Source of the DNA: an uncultured Pelagibacteraceae bacterium
Lineage (GTDB): Bacteria; Pseudomonadota; Alphaproteobacteria; Pelagibacterales; Pelagibacteraceae
NCBI GenBank assembly: GCA_902510495.1
Contig: CABXBX010000002.1
Span: 1-49,476, forward strand
DNA length: 49,476 nt
Reading direction: 5' to 3'
In this document: one piece after another, positions 9,360-19,184 of the stretch
Position numbering within the stretch: the first letter of the stretch is position 1
How the letters are laid out: every line of letters starts with the position of its first letter
The notes under the pieces: generated by a model
What the model was told of the DNA's origin: nothing
Databases searched by the model: none
What the model saw: only the letters and a program-made list of their open reading frames with translations
Program-made: the position numbers and the translations under genes

Positions 9360-10792
9360 GAAATAACCCTTATGTTCTTTTGAGAATTTACCTCGTGGAA
9401 AAATTTCATAATCAAATTTTTTGCAACATCTACTCTATAGTTTTTACTTGCCCTCATATCATCAATAGGAGAAAAATCTTTACCTATAAGGTTTTGAGCT
9501 TTTAGAAATGTATCTTCTGAAAAAGTTGAATTTAAAAGTGCTTTTTCAATTGAAGGTGCTCTTTTAGGAATTTCAGACATTCCTCCATAGGCTATATTTG
9601 CCTTTAAAATTATATTTTTTTTAATAGAAAAATTAAAAGAAGCGCATACTGATGATATATCATCATCAAATCTTTTTGAGATTTTATATGCTTTAAAATA
9701 ATTATTTTTATTTATTGGTATTTGAACAGAATACAAAAACTCACCCTTTTTAAGTTTAGTCTTTCTATAAGATAGAAAAAATTCATTTAATGGAATAGTT
9801 TTTATAGATTTTGAGTTTTTAATCTTTATAAGGCTTTCCAAGCTCAATAACAGAGGAAGTGAGTCACCTATGGGTGAAGCTGTCGCAATATTACCAGCCA
9901 ATGTTCCTACATTTCTGATCTGAACTGATCCGTATCTTTTTAAAATATTATAAAAATCTGGATAATAAGATTTTATAATGTTTTGAAATTCATAAAGCGA
10001 AACCCCAGAACCAATTTCAATAAAATTTTTTGTTTTTTTGATGAATTTAAGTTCTTGTATTGAATTTAAAGATATAATGTTTTTTATATCACCTCTTTGC
10101 TTAGTGACTTCTAAAGATAGGTCAGTGCCCCCACTTAAAAACTTTGAATTTGAGTTTTTCTTTAAAATTTTTTTCAAACTTAATAATGTTTTTGGTGCAA
10201 AATATTTTTTATCTTTGTAAGAAATTTCAATTTCTTGATCTTTAATTTTTTTTAATAAATTGATAATTTTTTTTTCATCTTTTTTAAAATGATCATTATC
10301 TCTTTTATGATTTAAACTTTTTGCTGCATCTATTATTGGTCGGTAACCTGTACATCTACACAAATTTCCTGATAAAGTTTCATCTATTATTTCATCATCA
10401 AATTTAGAGAAATTTTTATACATAGCAAACAACGACATCACAAAACCTGGGGTACAAAATCCACATTGTGATCCATGGAATTTGACCATTGCCTCTTGGA
10501 TAGGATGTAATTTTTTATCAGAATTTAAATTTTCAATTAAAATTAAATGTTTGCCATTTATAATTGGCAAAAAACTTATACAAGAGTTAATTGATTTATA
10601 AATGAGCTTTTGATTTTTTAGTTCCCCCAGCACAATTGTGCATGCACCACATCCACCTTCTGCACATCCTTCCTTGGTTCCTGTTTTCTTTAAATCAGAT
10701 CTAATAAAATCTAAAACAGTTTGATTTGGATTAGGATTTTTGATTTTGAAAATCTTATTATTATAAATAAACTGAATTGTATCAGAAACCAT
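9356..10792 (-). CDS. xdhA: Xanthine dehydrogenase Fe-S/FAD (small) subunit
   Basis: 2Fe-2S motifs CAEGGCGAC and CGFCTPGFVMS...GNLCRCTGYRPI; FAD domain RNVGTLAGNIATASPIGDSLP; 4-bp overlap with xdhB. Confidence 0.95.
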   Translation of the reverse strand: MVSDTIQFIYNNKIFKIKNPNPNQTVLDFIRSDLKKTGTKEGCAEGGCGACTIVLGELKNQKLIYKSINSCISFLPIINGKHLILIENLNSDKKLHPIQEAMVKFHGSQCGFCTPGFVMSLFAMYKNFSKFDDEIIDETLSGNLCRCTGYRPIIDAAKSLNHKRDNDHFKKDEKKIINLLKKIKDQEIEISYKDKKYFAPKTLLSLKKILKKNSNSKFLSGGTDLSLEVTKQRGDIKNIISLNSIQELKFIKKTKNFIEIGSGVSLYEFQNIIKSYYPDFYNILKRYGSVQIRNVGTLAGNIATASPIGDSLPLLLSLESLIKIKNSKSIKTIPLNEFFLSYRKTKLKKGEFLYSVQIPINKNNYFKAYKISKRFDDDISSVCASFNFSIKKNIILKANIAYGGMSEIPKRAPSIEKALLNSTFSEDTFLKAQNLIGKDFSPIDDMRASKNYRVDVAKNLIMKFFHEVNSQKNIRVIS

Positions 10793-11142
10793 TAGCTTCC
10801 TCTATAAGTTGTATAACTCCAGGGTGATACCAGCAAAGGCACGTGATAATTTTCTTTATTATTTGAAATACCGAACCTAACGACTACATCATCTAGAAAT
10901 TGCAACTGATCTAACTTAGTAATTTTTTTAAAATAATCCCCTATATAGAAAATTAATTCATACTTTCCATTTTTGAAATTTTCATTTTCCACAAGTGGTT
11001 TTTCAGATCTTCCATCGTTATTAAGAACTATACTGCAAAGTTTTTCTCTGTTATCACCATCAAAAAAAAATAATTCGACCTTAATACCTTTTCCAGGCTT
11101 ACCTGAAAATACATCAAGAACATGGGTTGTTAATTTGGTCAT
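10792..11142 (-). CDS. uraH: 5-hydroxyisourate hydrolase (transthyretin-like)
   Basis: LTTHVLDVFSGKPGKGIKVEL N-terminus and YHVPLLVSPWSYTTYRGS C-terminal YRGS signature. Confidence 0.95.
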   Translation of the reverse strand: MTKLTTHVLDVFSGKPGKGIKVELFFFDGDNREKLCSIVLNNDGRSEKPLVENENFKNGKYELIFYIGDYFKKITKLDQLQFLDDVVVRFGISNNKENYHVPLLVSPWSYTTYRGS

Positions 11143-11208
11143 ACTGTTAGTTATATACTATACAAATATTACATAAATAATATATTAAAAGATTAAGTAG
11201 GACATTTA

Positions 11209-11709
11209 ATGAAAATCAAAAAAGATCTTAACTCTATTAATGAAAATGAATTCACAGCAATTTTTGGAAGTATATTTGAAAAATCTGAATGGATTGCTGC
11301 AGAAACTTTTAAGCAAAAACCATTTGAAAACTCTCAAGATTTAATCAATAAAATGATAAAAATTTATGAGTCATGCTCAACTGAGCAGATAATAATCATA
11401 TTAAATTTACACCCTAAATTGGCAATAGAAAAAAAGCTCACATCCTTTTCCTCAAAAGAGCAATCTAGAGCAAAATTAGATAGATGTTCTAAAGAAGAGC
11501 TTGAAGAATTTAATCAACTGAATTTTGATTATGAAAAAAAATTTCAATTTCCATTCATAATTGCTGTCAAAGGGAAAAATAAAAATGAAATTTTAGAAAA
11601 TTTTAGAAGTCGTATAAATAATGATTATGAAAAAGAATTTCAGGAAGCAAAGAGACAAGTGATAAAAATTGCTTTATTTCGATTGAATGAAATATTGAGT
11701 GAAAATTAA
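11209..11709 (+). CDS. uraD: 2-oxo-4-hydroxy-4-carboxy-5-ureidoimidazoline (OHCU) decarboxylase
   Basis: LNLHPKLA, SSKEQSRAKLD, FNQLNFDYEKKFQFPFIIAVKGKN motifs. Confidence 0.93.
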   Translation: MKIKKDLNSINENEFTAIFGSIFEKSEWIAAETFKQKPFENSQDLINKMIKIYESCSTEQIIIILNLHPKLAIEKKLTSFSSKEQSRAKLDRCSKEELEEFNQLNFDYEKKFQFPFIIAVKGKNKNEILENFRSRINNDYEKEFQEAKRQVIKIALFRLNEILSEN

Positions 11710-12032
11710 TTATTAGCACTTTCAGAAACGTAGTATGAAACTGCATCTATTTCTTCATCGCTAAGAATACCTTGATAAGCGGGCATAACACCAATACCAT
11801 TTGCTACCGCATTTTTTACTCTTTCAGCAACTGGTCTTATATCATTTAAGTTTGGTCCAACCATCGCATTAGATCCTGCATCCTTTAAGGCATGACATGC
11901 AGCACAATTACCAGCATTAAGAAATATTTCTTTTCCTTTTAACAAAAGTTCGTCAGCTACTACAAATTGACAAAAAATTATTTTAATAAGAATCACTGAA
12001 TAAATTAAAAATTTCATATAATTAATTTCCAA
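11706..12032 (-). CDS. Small exported class I c-type cytochrome
   Basis: Signal peptide; single CAACH heme motif; GPNLNDI and distal Met (GVMPAYQGILSDEEIDAVSYYV). Confidence 0.9.
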   Translation of the reverse strand: MEINYMKFLIYSVILIKIIFCQFVVADELLLKGKEIFLNAGNCAACHALKDAGSNAMVGPNLNDIRPVAERVKNAVANGIGVMPAYQGILSDEEIDAVSYYVSESANN

Positions 12033-12082
12033 ATTTAGTTATAATTAAATTAAATTACAACTGATTTTAAAATAGAAAAAAT

Positions 12083-12382
12083 ATGAAAAGAGGTTATTGG
12101 ATAAGTTTATATACAAAAATAGATAATCAAGAAAATTTAAAAAAATATGCAGAAGCTGTTACTCCTATTATCAAAGGTTTTGGTGGGGTACCTCTAGTAA
12201 GAGGAGGTGATCATAAAACATTTGAGGGTGATGATTTTTTAAGAACGGTTATTTGGGAATTTCCAAGCTATGAACAAGCATTGAAATGTCACGACTCAAA
12301 AGAATATCAGGCAGGTTGGGATTTGGCTAAAGAGACTACAACAAGACACATGCATGTAATTGAAGGATTTAATACTGAATAG
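12083..12382 (+). CDS. DUF1330 family protein
   Basis: KRGYWISLY...IKGFGGVPLVRGG...VIWEFPSYEQALKCHDSKEYQ pattern. Confidence 0.85.
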   Translation: MKRGYWISLYTKIDNQENLKKYAEAVTPIIKGFGGVPLVRGGDHKTFEGDDFLRTVIWEFPSYEQALKCHDSKEYQAGWDLAKETTTRHMHVIEGFNTE

Positions 12383-13004
12383 GTTCAGGATCTATACTTC
12401 TCCACAAATACCACGTTGCAACAGAACAATAAGGTGAAAATTTTTTTTTTAGTAGATTAACAAACTTATCAGATGGTAAATATTTTTTTTTATAGTTCTT
12501 TGAAATTGCTCTTAAAAGACCAATATCTTGAATAGGCCAAATATTAGATCTATTATAAGTAAACAGTAGGATCATTTCTGCTGACCATCTGCCTATCTGT
12601 CTCAAACTAGATAAATAATTTATAGCCTCTTCATCATTCATATTATCAATAAGCTTAGGATTAAAAGATTTATCAATCATTTGTTTAGCTAAACTTTTTA
12701 TACCTAAGACTTTTTGTCGACTAAGACCACAACTCTTTAATTGTGAAAAAGTTAATTTTGAAACTGTCCTAGGTTTAATTCTGCCCTTACATTTTTTTTT
12801 AAACCTAAAAAAAACTGAATTAGCAGCAGCGACACTAATTTGTTGTCCAATAATACTTTTACATAAAGAAAAAAATATATCCTTTCTTGATATTAAAACT
12901 ATTTCTGATGGACTTTGATAATTCTTAATTAACTTTAACATTATTTTATCTTTTTTTGATAAAAATTTTTTTGCTTTATTCCAATATTTTGGGACTTTAG
13001 TCAT
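12369..13004 (-). CDS. DNA-3-methyladenine glycosylase II-like HhH-GPD protein
   Basis: SIIGQQISVAAANSVFFRF and LRQIGRWSAEMILLFTYNRSNIWPIQDIGLLRAI. Confidence 0.88.
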   Translation of the reverse strand: MTKVPKYWNKAKKFLSKKDKIMLKLIKNYQSPSEIVLISRKDIFFSLCKSIIGQQISVAAANSVFFRFKKKCKGRIKPRTVSKLTFSQLKSCGLSRQKVLGIKSLAKQMIDKSFNPKLIDNMNDEEAINYLSSLRQIGRWSAEMILLFTYNRSNIWPIQDIGLLRAISKNYKKKYLPSDKFVNLLKKKFSPYCSVATWYLWRSIDPEPIQY

Positions 13005-13881
13005 TGATAGTTTTAGAAGTAATAACTTTTTTTTTATAAATTTCTCTTCTAAAAATTATCAATGTAGAAATTATTACCAAAATTGATCCAACTAATGTTT
13101 TAATTGTTGGTATTTCCTCCCAAATAAGATATCCAAAAATTATGGCAAAAACTAATGCTAAATATTTAAGAGGAGTAACAAGAGAAACTTCAGAGTACTT
13201 ATAAGATTGGCTTAGCCATAAATTCGCTACTCCACCAAAAATTCCAATTAAAGATAACAACATAAGATGATTTAAACTAGGCATAACCCAACCTTGGGGA
13301 ATGGTAAAAAAACTTAATAAAGTTATTGATAATGAAAAATAAAAAGAGATTAACCAGACAGGTTCTGTAGATGACAGTTGTCTTATAGTGATAGCTACAT
13401 AAGAAAGACCTAAACAAAATATTATTGGAAAAATATAATAAATATTTAATTCACTGATCCCTGGCTCAGTTATTACTATAATGCCAATGAAACCAACAAA
13501 CACTGCTAGCCATCTAAAAATTCCTACTTTTTCATTCAGTAAGAAAATTGAAAAAATAGTTGTGAAAATTGGTGCCGCAAAAGATATACTTACTACTGTG
13601 GCTAAAGGTAATTTTCTTATAGCTATAAATATTGCGATCAAAGCAATTAATCCCGAAAAACATCTTAAAAAATGTAAACCAGGTCTCTTTGTTTCGTAAA
13701 AATTACGGAGTCTTTCACGTGGTATAACAAAAAAATAAAAAATCACTCCAAAAAAACCTCTAAAAAACAAAACTTGTCCAAGTGGATAATCAACTGACCA
13801 TTTAACAATTAAATCCATTAATGAAAATGCACAAATGGACATAAACATGTACAAAAATCCTAATTGATTTTTACTAAGCAT
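12997..13881 (-). CDS. EamA/DMT family transporter
   Basis: Two EamA repeats, about 10 TM; SISFAAPIFTTIFSIFLLNEKVGIFRWLAVFVGFIGIIVI. Confidence 0.9.
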   Translation of the reverse strand: MLSKNQLGFLYMFMSICAFSLMDLIVKWSVDYPLGQVLFFRGFFGVIFYFFVIPRERLRNFYETKRPGLHFLRCFSGLIALIAIFIAIRKLPLATVVSISFAAPIFTTIFSIFLLNEKVGIFRWLAVFVGFIGIIVITEPGISELNIYYIFPIIFCLGLSYVAITIRQLSSTEPVWLISFYFSLSITLLSFFTIPQGWVMPSLNHLMLLSLIGIFGGVANLWLSQSYKYSEVSLVTPLKYLALVFAIIFGYLIWEEIPTIKTLVGSILVIISTLIIFRREIYKKKVITSKTIND

Positions 13882-13916
13882 ATGAATAATTTGTAAATTA
13901 AATTAAATCATAATCA

Positions 13917-14360
13917 ATGGAAATAGCAATTTTAGCACTAGGATGTTTTTGGGGACCTGAAAGTAAGTTCAGTAAAATTGATGGCGTTATCAAAACGGAG
14001 GTTGGTTATTGCGGGGGCGATAATCCACAAACTACTTATAAAGAAGTATGCACTGGAAATACTAATCATGCTGAGGTTGTTAAACTGGATTTTGATGAAA
14101 AAATTATTTCTTATGAAAAAATTTTAAATATTTTTTTTGAAATTCATGATTCAACGACTCTCAACTCTCAAGGGCCAGATTTTGGAACTCAATATAGAAG
14201 TGAAATATTTTTTTTAAATAATAATCAAAAGAAAATTGCAAAAAAAGTTTTTGATGAGGTAAATCAAAAACTATCTGGCACAGTAGTCACAAAAATTTCA
14301 TTATTAAAAAATTATTGTCCTGCAGAGGAATACCATCAAAAATATTTAGAAAAGAGATAA
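13917..14360 (+). CDS. msrA: Peptide-methionine (S)-S-oxide reductase
   Basis: ALGCFWGPE active site, VGYCGG, NHAEVVKLDFD, PDFGTQYRSEIFF, CPAEEYHQKYLEK. Confidence 0.95.
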   Translation: MEIAILALGCFWGPESKFSKIDGVIKTEVGYCGGDNPQTTYKEVCTGNTNHAEVVKLDFDEKIISYEKILNIFFEIHDSTTLNSQGPDFGTQYRSEIFFLNNNQKKIAKKVFDEVNQKLSGTVVTKISLLKNYCPAEEYHQKYLEKR

Positions 14361-14361
14361 A

Positions 14362-15177
14362 ATGTCATTAATCGAAACTGATTGGTTAGAAAAAAATTTA
14401 GATAAAATTAAGATCATCGATTGTTCTTGGCATATGCCTCAAACAAAAAGAATTGGCTTCGAGGAATATAAAATTAGTCATATACCTGAAGCACTTTTTT
14501 TTGATCTAGATGAAAATTCAAATAAAAATACCGATCTTCCTCATATGTTGGTTAACAAATCTGAATGGGAAAATATTGTATCTAATATGGGTATTAAAAA
14601 AGAAGATAAGATAATCATTTATGATAATTCAGATGTAATAAGTTCTTGTCGATGTTGGTTTAATTTTATTTATTTTGGTCACGATCCAAATTTAGTTCAC
14701 ATTTTAAATGGTGGTTTTAAGAAATGGATAAATGAGAATAGAAAAGTTAGTAATGACTTACCTCATTATGAAAAATCTAATTACAAAAGTTTTGAAAAAA
14801 AAGACCTGGTAAAAGATAAAAACTCAATTGATGAAAATATTAAGATGCAAACTTTCAAAGTTATTGATGCCAGAAGTAAGGAAAGATTTGATGGGAAAGT
14901 GCCAGAGCCAAGAAAAGGGCTAAGAAGTGGAAAAATTAAAAATTCGTTTTGTATTCCGTTCAACTATTGTTTGAATGAAGATAGAACATTTAAAGATATA
15001 GAAAAACTTAAAAAAATATTTAACTCTTTTTTAAAAAATATTAATGAAAAAAATATAGTTTTTTCATGTGGTTCTGGTGTAACTGCGTGTGTTTTGGCAC
15101 TAGCTTATTCTCTAATAAATGATAAATATCAACCTTGTATTTATGATGGCTCTTGGGCTGAATACGGAATAATTTAA
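14362..15177 (+). CDS. Two-domain rhodanese sulfurtransferase (3-mercaptopyruvate/thiosulfate type)
   Basis: IIDCSWHMP, HIPEALFFDLDE, ARSKERFDGKVPEPRKGLRSGKIKNS, catalytic loop CGSGVTACV. Confidence 0.92.
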   Translation: MSLIETDWLEKNLDKIKIIDCSWHMPQTKRIGFEEYKISHIPEALFFDLDENSNKNTDLPHMLVNKSEWENIVSNMGIKKEDKIIIYDNSDVISSCRCWFNFIYFGHDPNLVHILNGGFKKWINENRKVSNDLPHYEKSNYKSFEKKDLVKDKNSIDENIKMQTFKVIDARSKERFDGKVPEPRKGLRSGKIKNSFCIPFNYCLNEDRTFKDIEKLKKIFNSFLKNINEKNIVFSCGSGVTACVLALAYSLINDKYQPCIYDGSWAEYGII

Positions 15178-15185
15178 AATAAATA

Positions 15186-16055
15186 ATGAAAAGATCAACA
15201 AAAACCACTTCTATAATAATTATATTTTTTCTTATCATTGCAATTGTAGTTGTAGGTAGAACAATGATTGGTAATCATTTCAAAAAAAAATTTAGTAAAA
15301 GACCTCCACCTGGTATTATTGTAACAGAAGTTATTGAAAAAGAGTTTTCAGAAAAAATAGAAACGTTTGGTACTGCAACATCTAAAAAATCAGAAACTTT
15401 TAAGATAAAAAAAGATGATCTCCTTGAAGATTTAAATTTAAAAAATTTTGTTAAAAAAGGAGAAACTTTAATCAAATTGAAAAATGGAAATATTATAGCT
15501 CCATTTAGTGGTGTACTAGGATACACAGGGCTTACTGAAGATATATTAATATCAAACAATATATTTATTATTACACTAGATGATAACTCAACCATCTATT
15601 CAGATATAAAAATTCCTGAAAATTATTCTGCTTCAATAAAAAAAGGGTTACCAGTTGAAGTAAAATTATCTAGTTTCAAAGAGAAAACTTTTTTAGGAGA
15701 AATAGATTTTGTTTCAAGTAGAATTAATGCAGATACAAGAAGTTTATTATCCAGAATAAAAATTGAAAATACAGAATTAAAATTGATCTCAGGGTCTTTG
15801 CTGGAAGTAAGTGTAAAATTTAACCTAAGAAAATCCTTAAGTGTACCTGATACAAGTGTGATGATTGAGGGTGACAAATCTTATGTTTATAAGATTGATG
15901 ATAAAAATATTGCTAATAAAACCGAGGTAAAAACTGGCCTTAGAAATGATAAAAATATCGAGATAGTTTCTGGACTTTATAAAGGAGATATTATTGTAGC
16001 TGAGGGCCTAAAAAAGGTTAGACCTCGAGGAAAAATAAAACCAATAAATAAATAA
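15186..16055 (+). CDS. RND efflux periplasmic adaptor, reduced form
   Basis: N-terminal TM, lipoyl half-motif VKKGETLIKL followed by IIAPFSGVLG, beta-barrel domain, C-terminal GLYKGDIIVAEGLKKVRPRGKI; immediately upstream of RND transporter. Confidence 0.88.
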   Translation: MKRSTKTTSIIIIFFLIIAIVVVGRTMIGNHFKKKFSKRPPPGIIVTEVIEKEFSEKIETFGTATSKKSETFKIKKDDLLEDLNLKNFVKKGETLIKLKNGNIIAPFSGVLGYTGLTEDILISNNIFIITLDDNSTIYSDIKIPENYSASIKKGLPVEVKLSSFKEKTFLGEIDFVSSRINADTRSLLSRIKIENTELKLISGSLLEVSVKFNLRKSLSVPDTSVMIEGDKSYVYKIDDKNIANKTEVKTGLRNDKNIEIVSGLYKGDIIVAEGLKKVRPRGKIKPINK

Positions 16056-19000
16056 ATGTTTATTACTGAATTAAGTATTAAAAGACCTGCTGTTTCTTGG
16101 GTAATGTCTCTTATCTTGATCATTTTTGGATTATTTGTATTTTGGAAATTGCCAGTAAGAGAATTGCCCAATGGTATCCAACCACCAGTAGTTCAGGTTC
16201 AAATAAATTATAAATCTGCTTCAGCTTCAATTGTTGATCAAGAAGTAACTCAAGTAGTTGAAGATGTAATCGGTGGAGCAGAAGGTATAAAAAATATTGA
16301 CTCTAAATCTGAAAATGGAAGAAGCACAATTAATATTGAATTCGATACGAATATTGATTTGGATAATGCTGCTAACGATATACGTGAAAGAGTTGCAAGA
16401 GTTGTTGATAATTTGCCTTCTGAGTCTGATCCTCCTCAAATATTAAAAAGAGCTGCTGGTTTTACTACTACTATGTGGTTGTCTTTATCTTCATCTACAT
16501 GGAGTGATCTTGAGTTAGGAGATTATGCAGAAAGATATTTAGTTGATCAATTTTCGAGTATAAAAAATGTAGGAAGAATATTAGTTGGTGGTTTGAGGGA
16601 ATTAAGCATTAGAGTTTGGGTAGATCCAATTAAACTTGCTGCTTATGACTTAACTATTAAAGAAGTAGAAGTAGCTATGCGTGGTGAAAATATAAGTCTG
16701 CCAGCTGGTACTCTTGAAGCAGATAATATTGATTTGACTTTGAACTTAGATAAATCTTATAATGACATCAATTCAATCAAACAACTACCAATTAAAAAAA
16801 CAGGAAATAAAGTAATTTTATTGTCAGATGTTGCTAATATTGAATTTGGTCCAGTTTCCGAAAAAACTCTCTTTAAAGCTCAAACAAAAGATCAAATAAA
16901 TTTAAAAACGGTTGGAATTGGTATTTATGCAAGAAGTGGTGCTTCAACTGTTGAGTTATCAAATGATATCAAAAAAAGAATAGTAGAAATAAAAAAGTCT
17001 TTACCTGATGAACTAGATTTGAGAGTTTCTTTTAATAGAGCAAATTATGTCGAGGCTGCTATTGAAGAAGTGTATAAAACTCTTCTTATAGCTTTTATTT
17101 TAGTCGTTTTAATAATTTATTTATTTCTTGGAAACCTCAAAGCTGTCATTGTACCAGCTATTGCTCTTCCGGTAAGTTTAATAGCCTCATTTTTAGGTCT
17201 CTATATTTTTGGATTATCAATAAATATTTTTGTTCTTCTAAGTTTTATTCTAGCTATTGGAATAATTACAGACGACTCGGTTATTATGACCGATGCAATT
17301 TATAGAAGAATAGAAAACGGTGAGTCACCTTTAGTTGCTGCCTACAAAGGTTCTAAACAAATTTCGTTTGCAATTATAGCAACTACATTAATTTTAGTAG
17401 CAGTTTTTCTTCCACTAATCTTTGTTGAAGGAATTTCGGGAACTTTATTTAGAGAAACTGCAATTGCTTTATCCTTTTCAATAGTTGTATCTTCTTTTGT
17501 GGCTCTGACTTTATCACCAATGCTTGCGAGTAAGTTTTTAATAAAAAGATCTTCTAAAAAAATTTTTATTCAAAAGTTTGAAAAGTTTTTTTTAAGTTTT
17601 TCAAATTTTTACAAAGAAACATTGGAGACAACTGTATACAAAACTAAAACAGTCACTTTTTTTATTATTTTTGTAGTTATAGCTTCAGTTTTATTATTTT
17701 CTTTTTCTAAAAAAGAATTATTGCCTCAGGAAGATCGTGGGGCATACTTAATTATTGGATTTACAGATGAAGGAACTTCTTTTGAATATACCCAAGAACA
17801 AGCTCAGAAAGTAGAAGCCAGACTTCTTCCACTTCTTCAATCTGAAGATAGTCCATATTCAAGATTTATTATGAGAGTACCAGGTTTTGGAAGCTCAGCT
17901 AATTCATATAATAGTTTTATAATAATTGCTTTATTAGATGACTGGAAAAATAGAAAAAAGGGACAAGAAGTTGTTTTGAGAGAAGCGATAGGAAAAATAG
18001 TAACTTTACCTCAAGCAGTAGCTTTTCCTATTTCTCCTCAATCAATAAGGGTCTCGAATTATAATAAACCATTACAAATGGTTATCTATGGAAGTACTTA
18101 TGAAGAACTTGAGAAAATCCAAAAAAAAGTAATTAGGAAAGTTAGATCAAATAAAAATCTTTCAAGAATCGAGTCTGATTACAACCGAAATAAACCAGAG
18201 GTAAAACTATTAATTAATAAAAATAAAGCAAAAGATTTAGGAGTTTCCACAAGATCAATAGGTGAAACACTAGAAACTCTTTATGGAGGTAAACAGATAA
18301 CAACTTTTAATAAATTAGGTAAAGAATATCCGATAATTGTTCAACAGTATCTTTCTGATAGAAGAAACAAAGAAGGAATTTCAAAAATATTTGTGCGATC
18401 TGATACCAGTGGAAAACTTATTTCTTTGGCAAATTTAGTAAGTTTCAAAGAAGAGGGATCTGCAAAAGAGCTTGCTAGATATAATAGACAGCGAGCTGTA
18501 ACCATCTCAGCAAATATTGGTGAAAATTACACTTTAACTGAAGCAATTAAGTTTTTTGAAGAAGTGATGGAAGACATTGCGCCAGAAAATCAAATTACTT
18601 GGAAAGGAAAATCAGAGGAAATTAAGGAGACAAGTAATGAATTATTTATAATATTCGCTTTAGCTTTGCTCACTGCCTACTTGGTGATGGCCGCAACATT
18701 TAACTCCTTTATTCATCCATTTATAATTGTTTTGACAGTTCCTTTAGCCATTTTTGGTGGTTTAGTATTTATTCTATTTCTTAATAGTTCAGTGAATATA
18801 TTTTCACAAATTGCTCTAATTATATTAATAGGTATCTCAACAAAAAATAGTATTTTAATTGTTGATTATGCAAATCAAATTAGAACTACGGGCAAAAACA
18901 TTGAAACAGCTGTTAAAGAAGCTTGCTCAGTAAGATTTAGACCAATTATAATGACATCATTAAGTACAATGATTGCAATGGTACCTTTGGTAATTGGAAA

Positions 19001-19184
19001 TATTGGACCAGGCGCAGGTGAAGGTTCAAGATTGGCTGTTGGTTCAACTATTTTGGGGGGAATGATAATTTCAACCTTTTTTACACTATATGTAACTCCA
19101 ACTATGTACTTGGCATTAGCTAAAAATACTAAAAGAATCGATGCTGTAGATTTAGATTTAAAGAAAGAATTATCTAAAAAATAA
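16056..19184 (+). CDS. RND-type efflux transporter permease (AcrB/MdtB-like)
   Basis: 1042 aa; GIITDDSVIMTDAIYRR and ALTLSPMLAS motifs, duplicated TM halves. Confidence 0.96.
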   Translation: MFITELSIKRPAVSWVMSLILIIFGLFVFWKLPVRELPNGIQPPVVQVQINYKSASASIVDQEVTQVVEDVIGGAEGIKNIDSKSENGRSTINIEFDTNIDLDNAANDIRERVARVVDNLPSESDPPQILKRAAGFTTTMWLSLSSSTWSDLELGDYAERYLVDQFSSIKNVGRILVGGLRELSIRVWVDPIKLAAYDLTIKEVEVAMRGENISLPAGTLEADNIDLTLNLDKSYNDINSIKQLPIKKTGNKVILLSDVANIEFGPVSEKTLFKAQTKDQINLKTVGIGIYARSGASTVELSNDIKKRIVEIKKSLPDELDLRVSFNRANYVEAAIEEVYKTLLIAFILVVLIIYLFLGNLKAVIVPAIALPVSLIASFLGLYIFGLSINIFVLLSFILAIGIITDDSVIMTDAIYRRIENGESPLVAAYKGSKQISFAIIATTLILVAVFLPLIFVEGISGTLFRETAIALSFSIVVSSFVALTLSPMLASKFLIKRSSKKIFIQKFEKFFLSFSNFYKETLETTVYKTKTVTFFIIFVVIASVLLFSFSKKELLPQEDRGAYLIIGFTDEGTSFEYTQEQAQKVEARLLPLLQSEDSPYSRFIMRVPGFGSSANSYNSFIIIALLDDWKNRKKGQEVVLREAIGKIVTLPQAVAFPISPQSIRVSNYNKPLQMVIYGSTYEELEKIQKKVIRKVRSNKNLSRIESDYNRNKPEVKLLINKNKAKDLGVSTRSIGETLETLYGGKQITTFNKLGKEYPIIVQQYLSDRRNKEGISKIFVRSDTSGKLISLANLVSFKEEGSAKELARYNRQRAVTISANIGENYTLTEAIKFFEEVMEDIAPENQITWKGKSEEIKETSNELFIIFALALLTAYLVMAATFNSFIHPFIIVLTVPLAIFGGLVFILFLNSSVNIFSQIALIILIGISTKNSILIVDYANQIRTTGKNIETAVKEACSVRFRPIIMTSLSTMIAMVPLVIGNIGPGAGEGSRLAVGSTILGGMIISTFFTLYVTPTMYLALAKNTKRIDAVDLDLKKELSKK

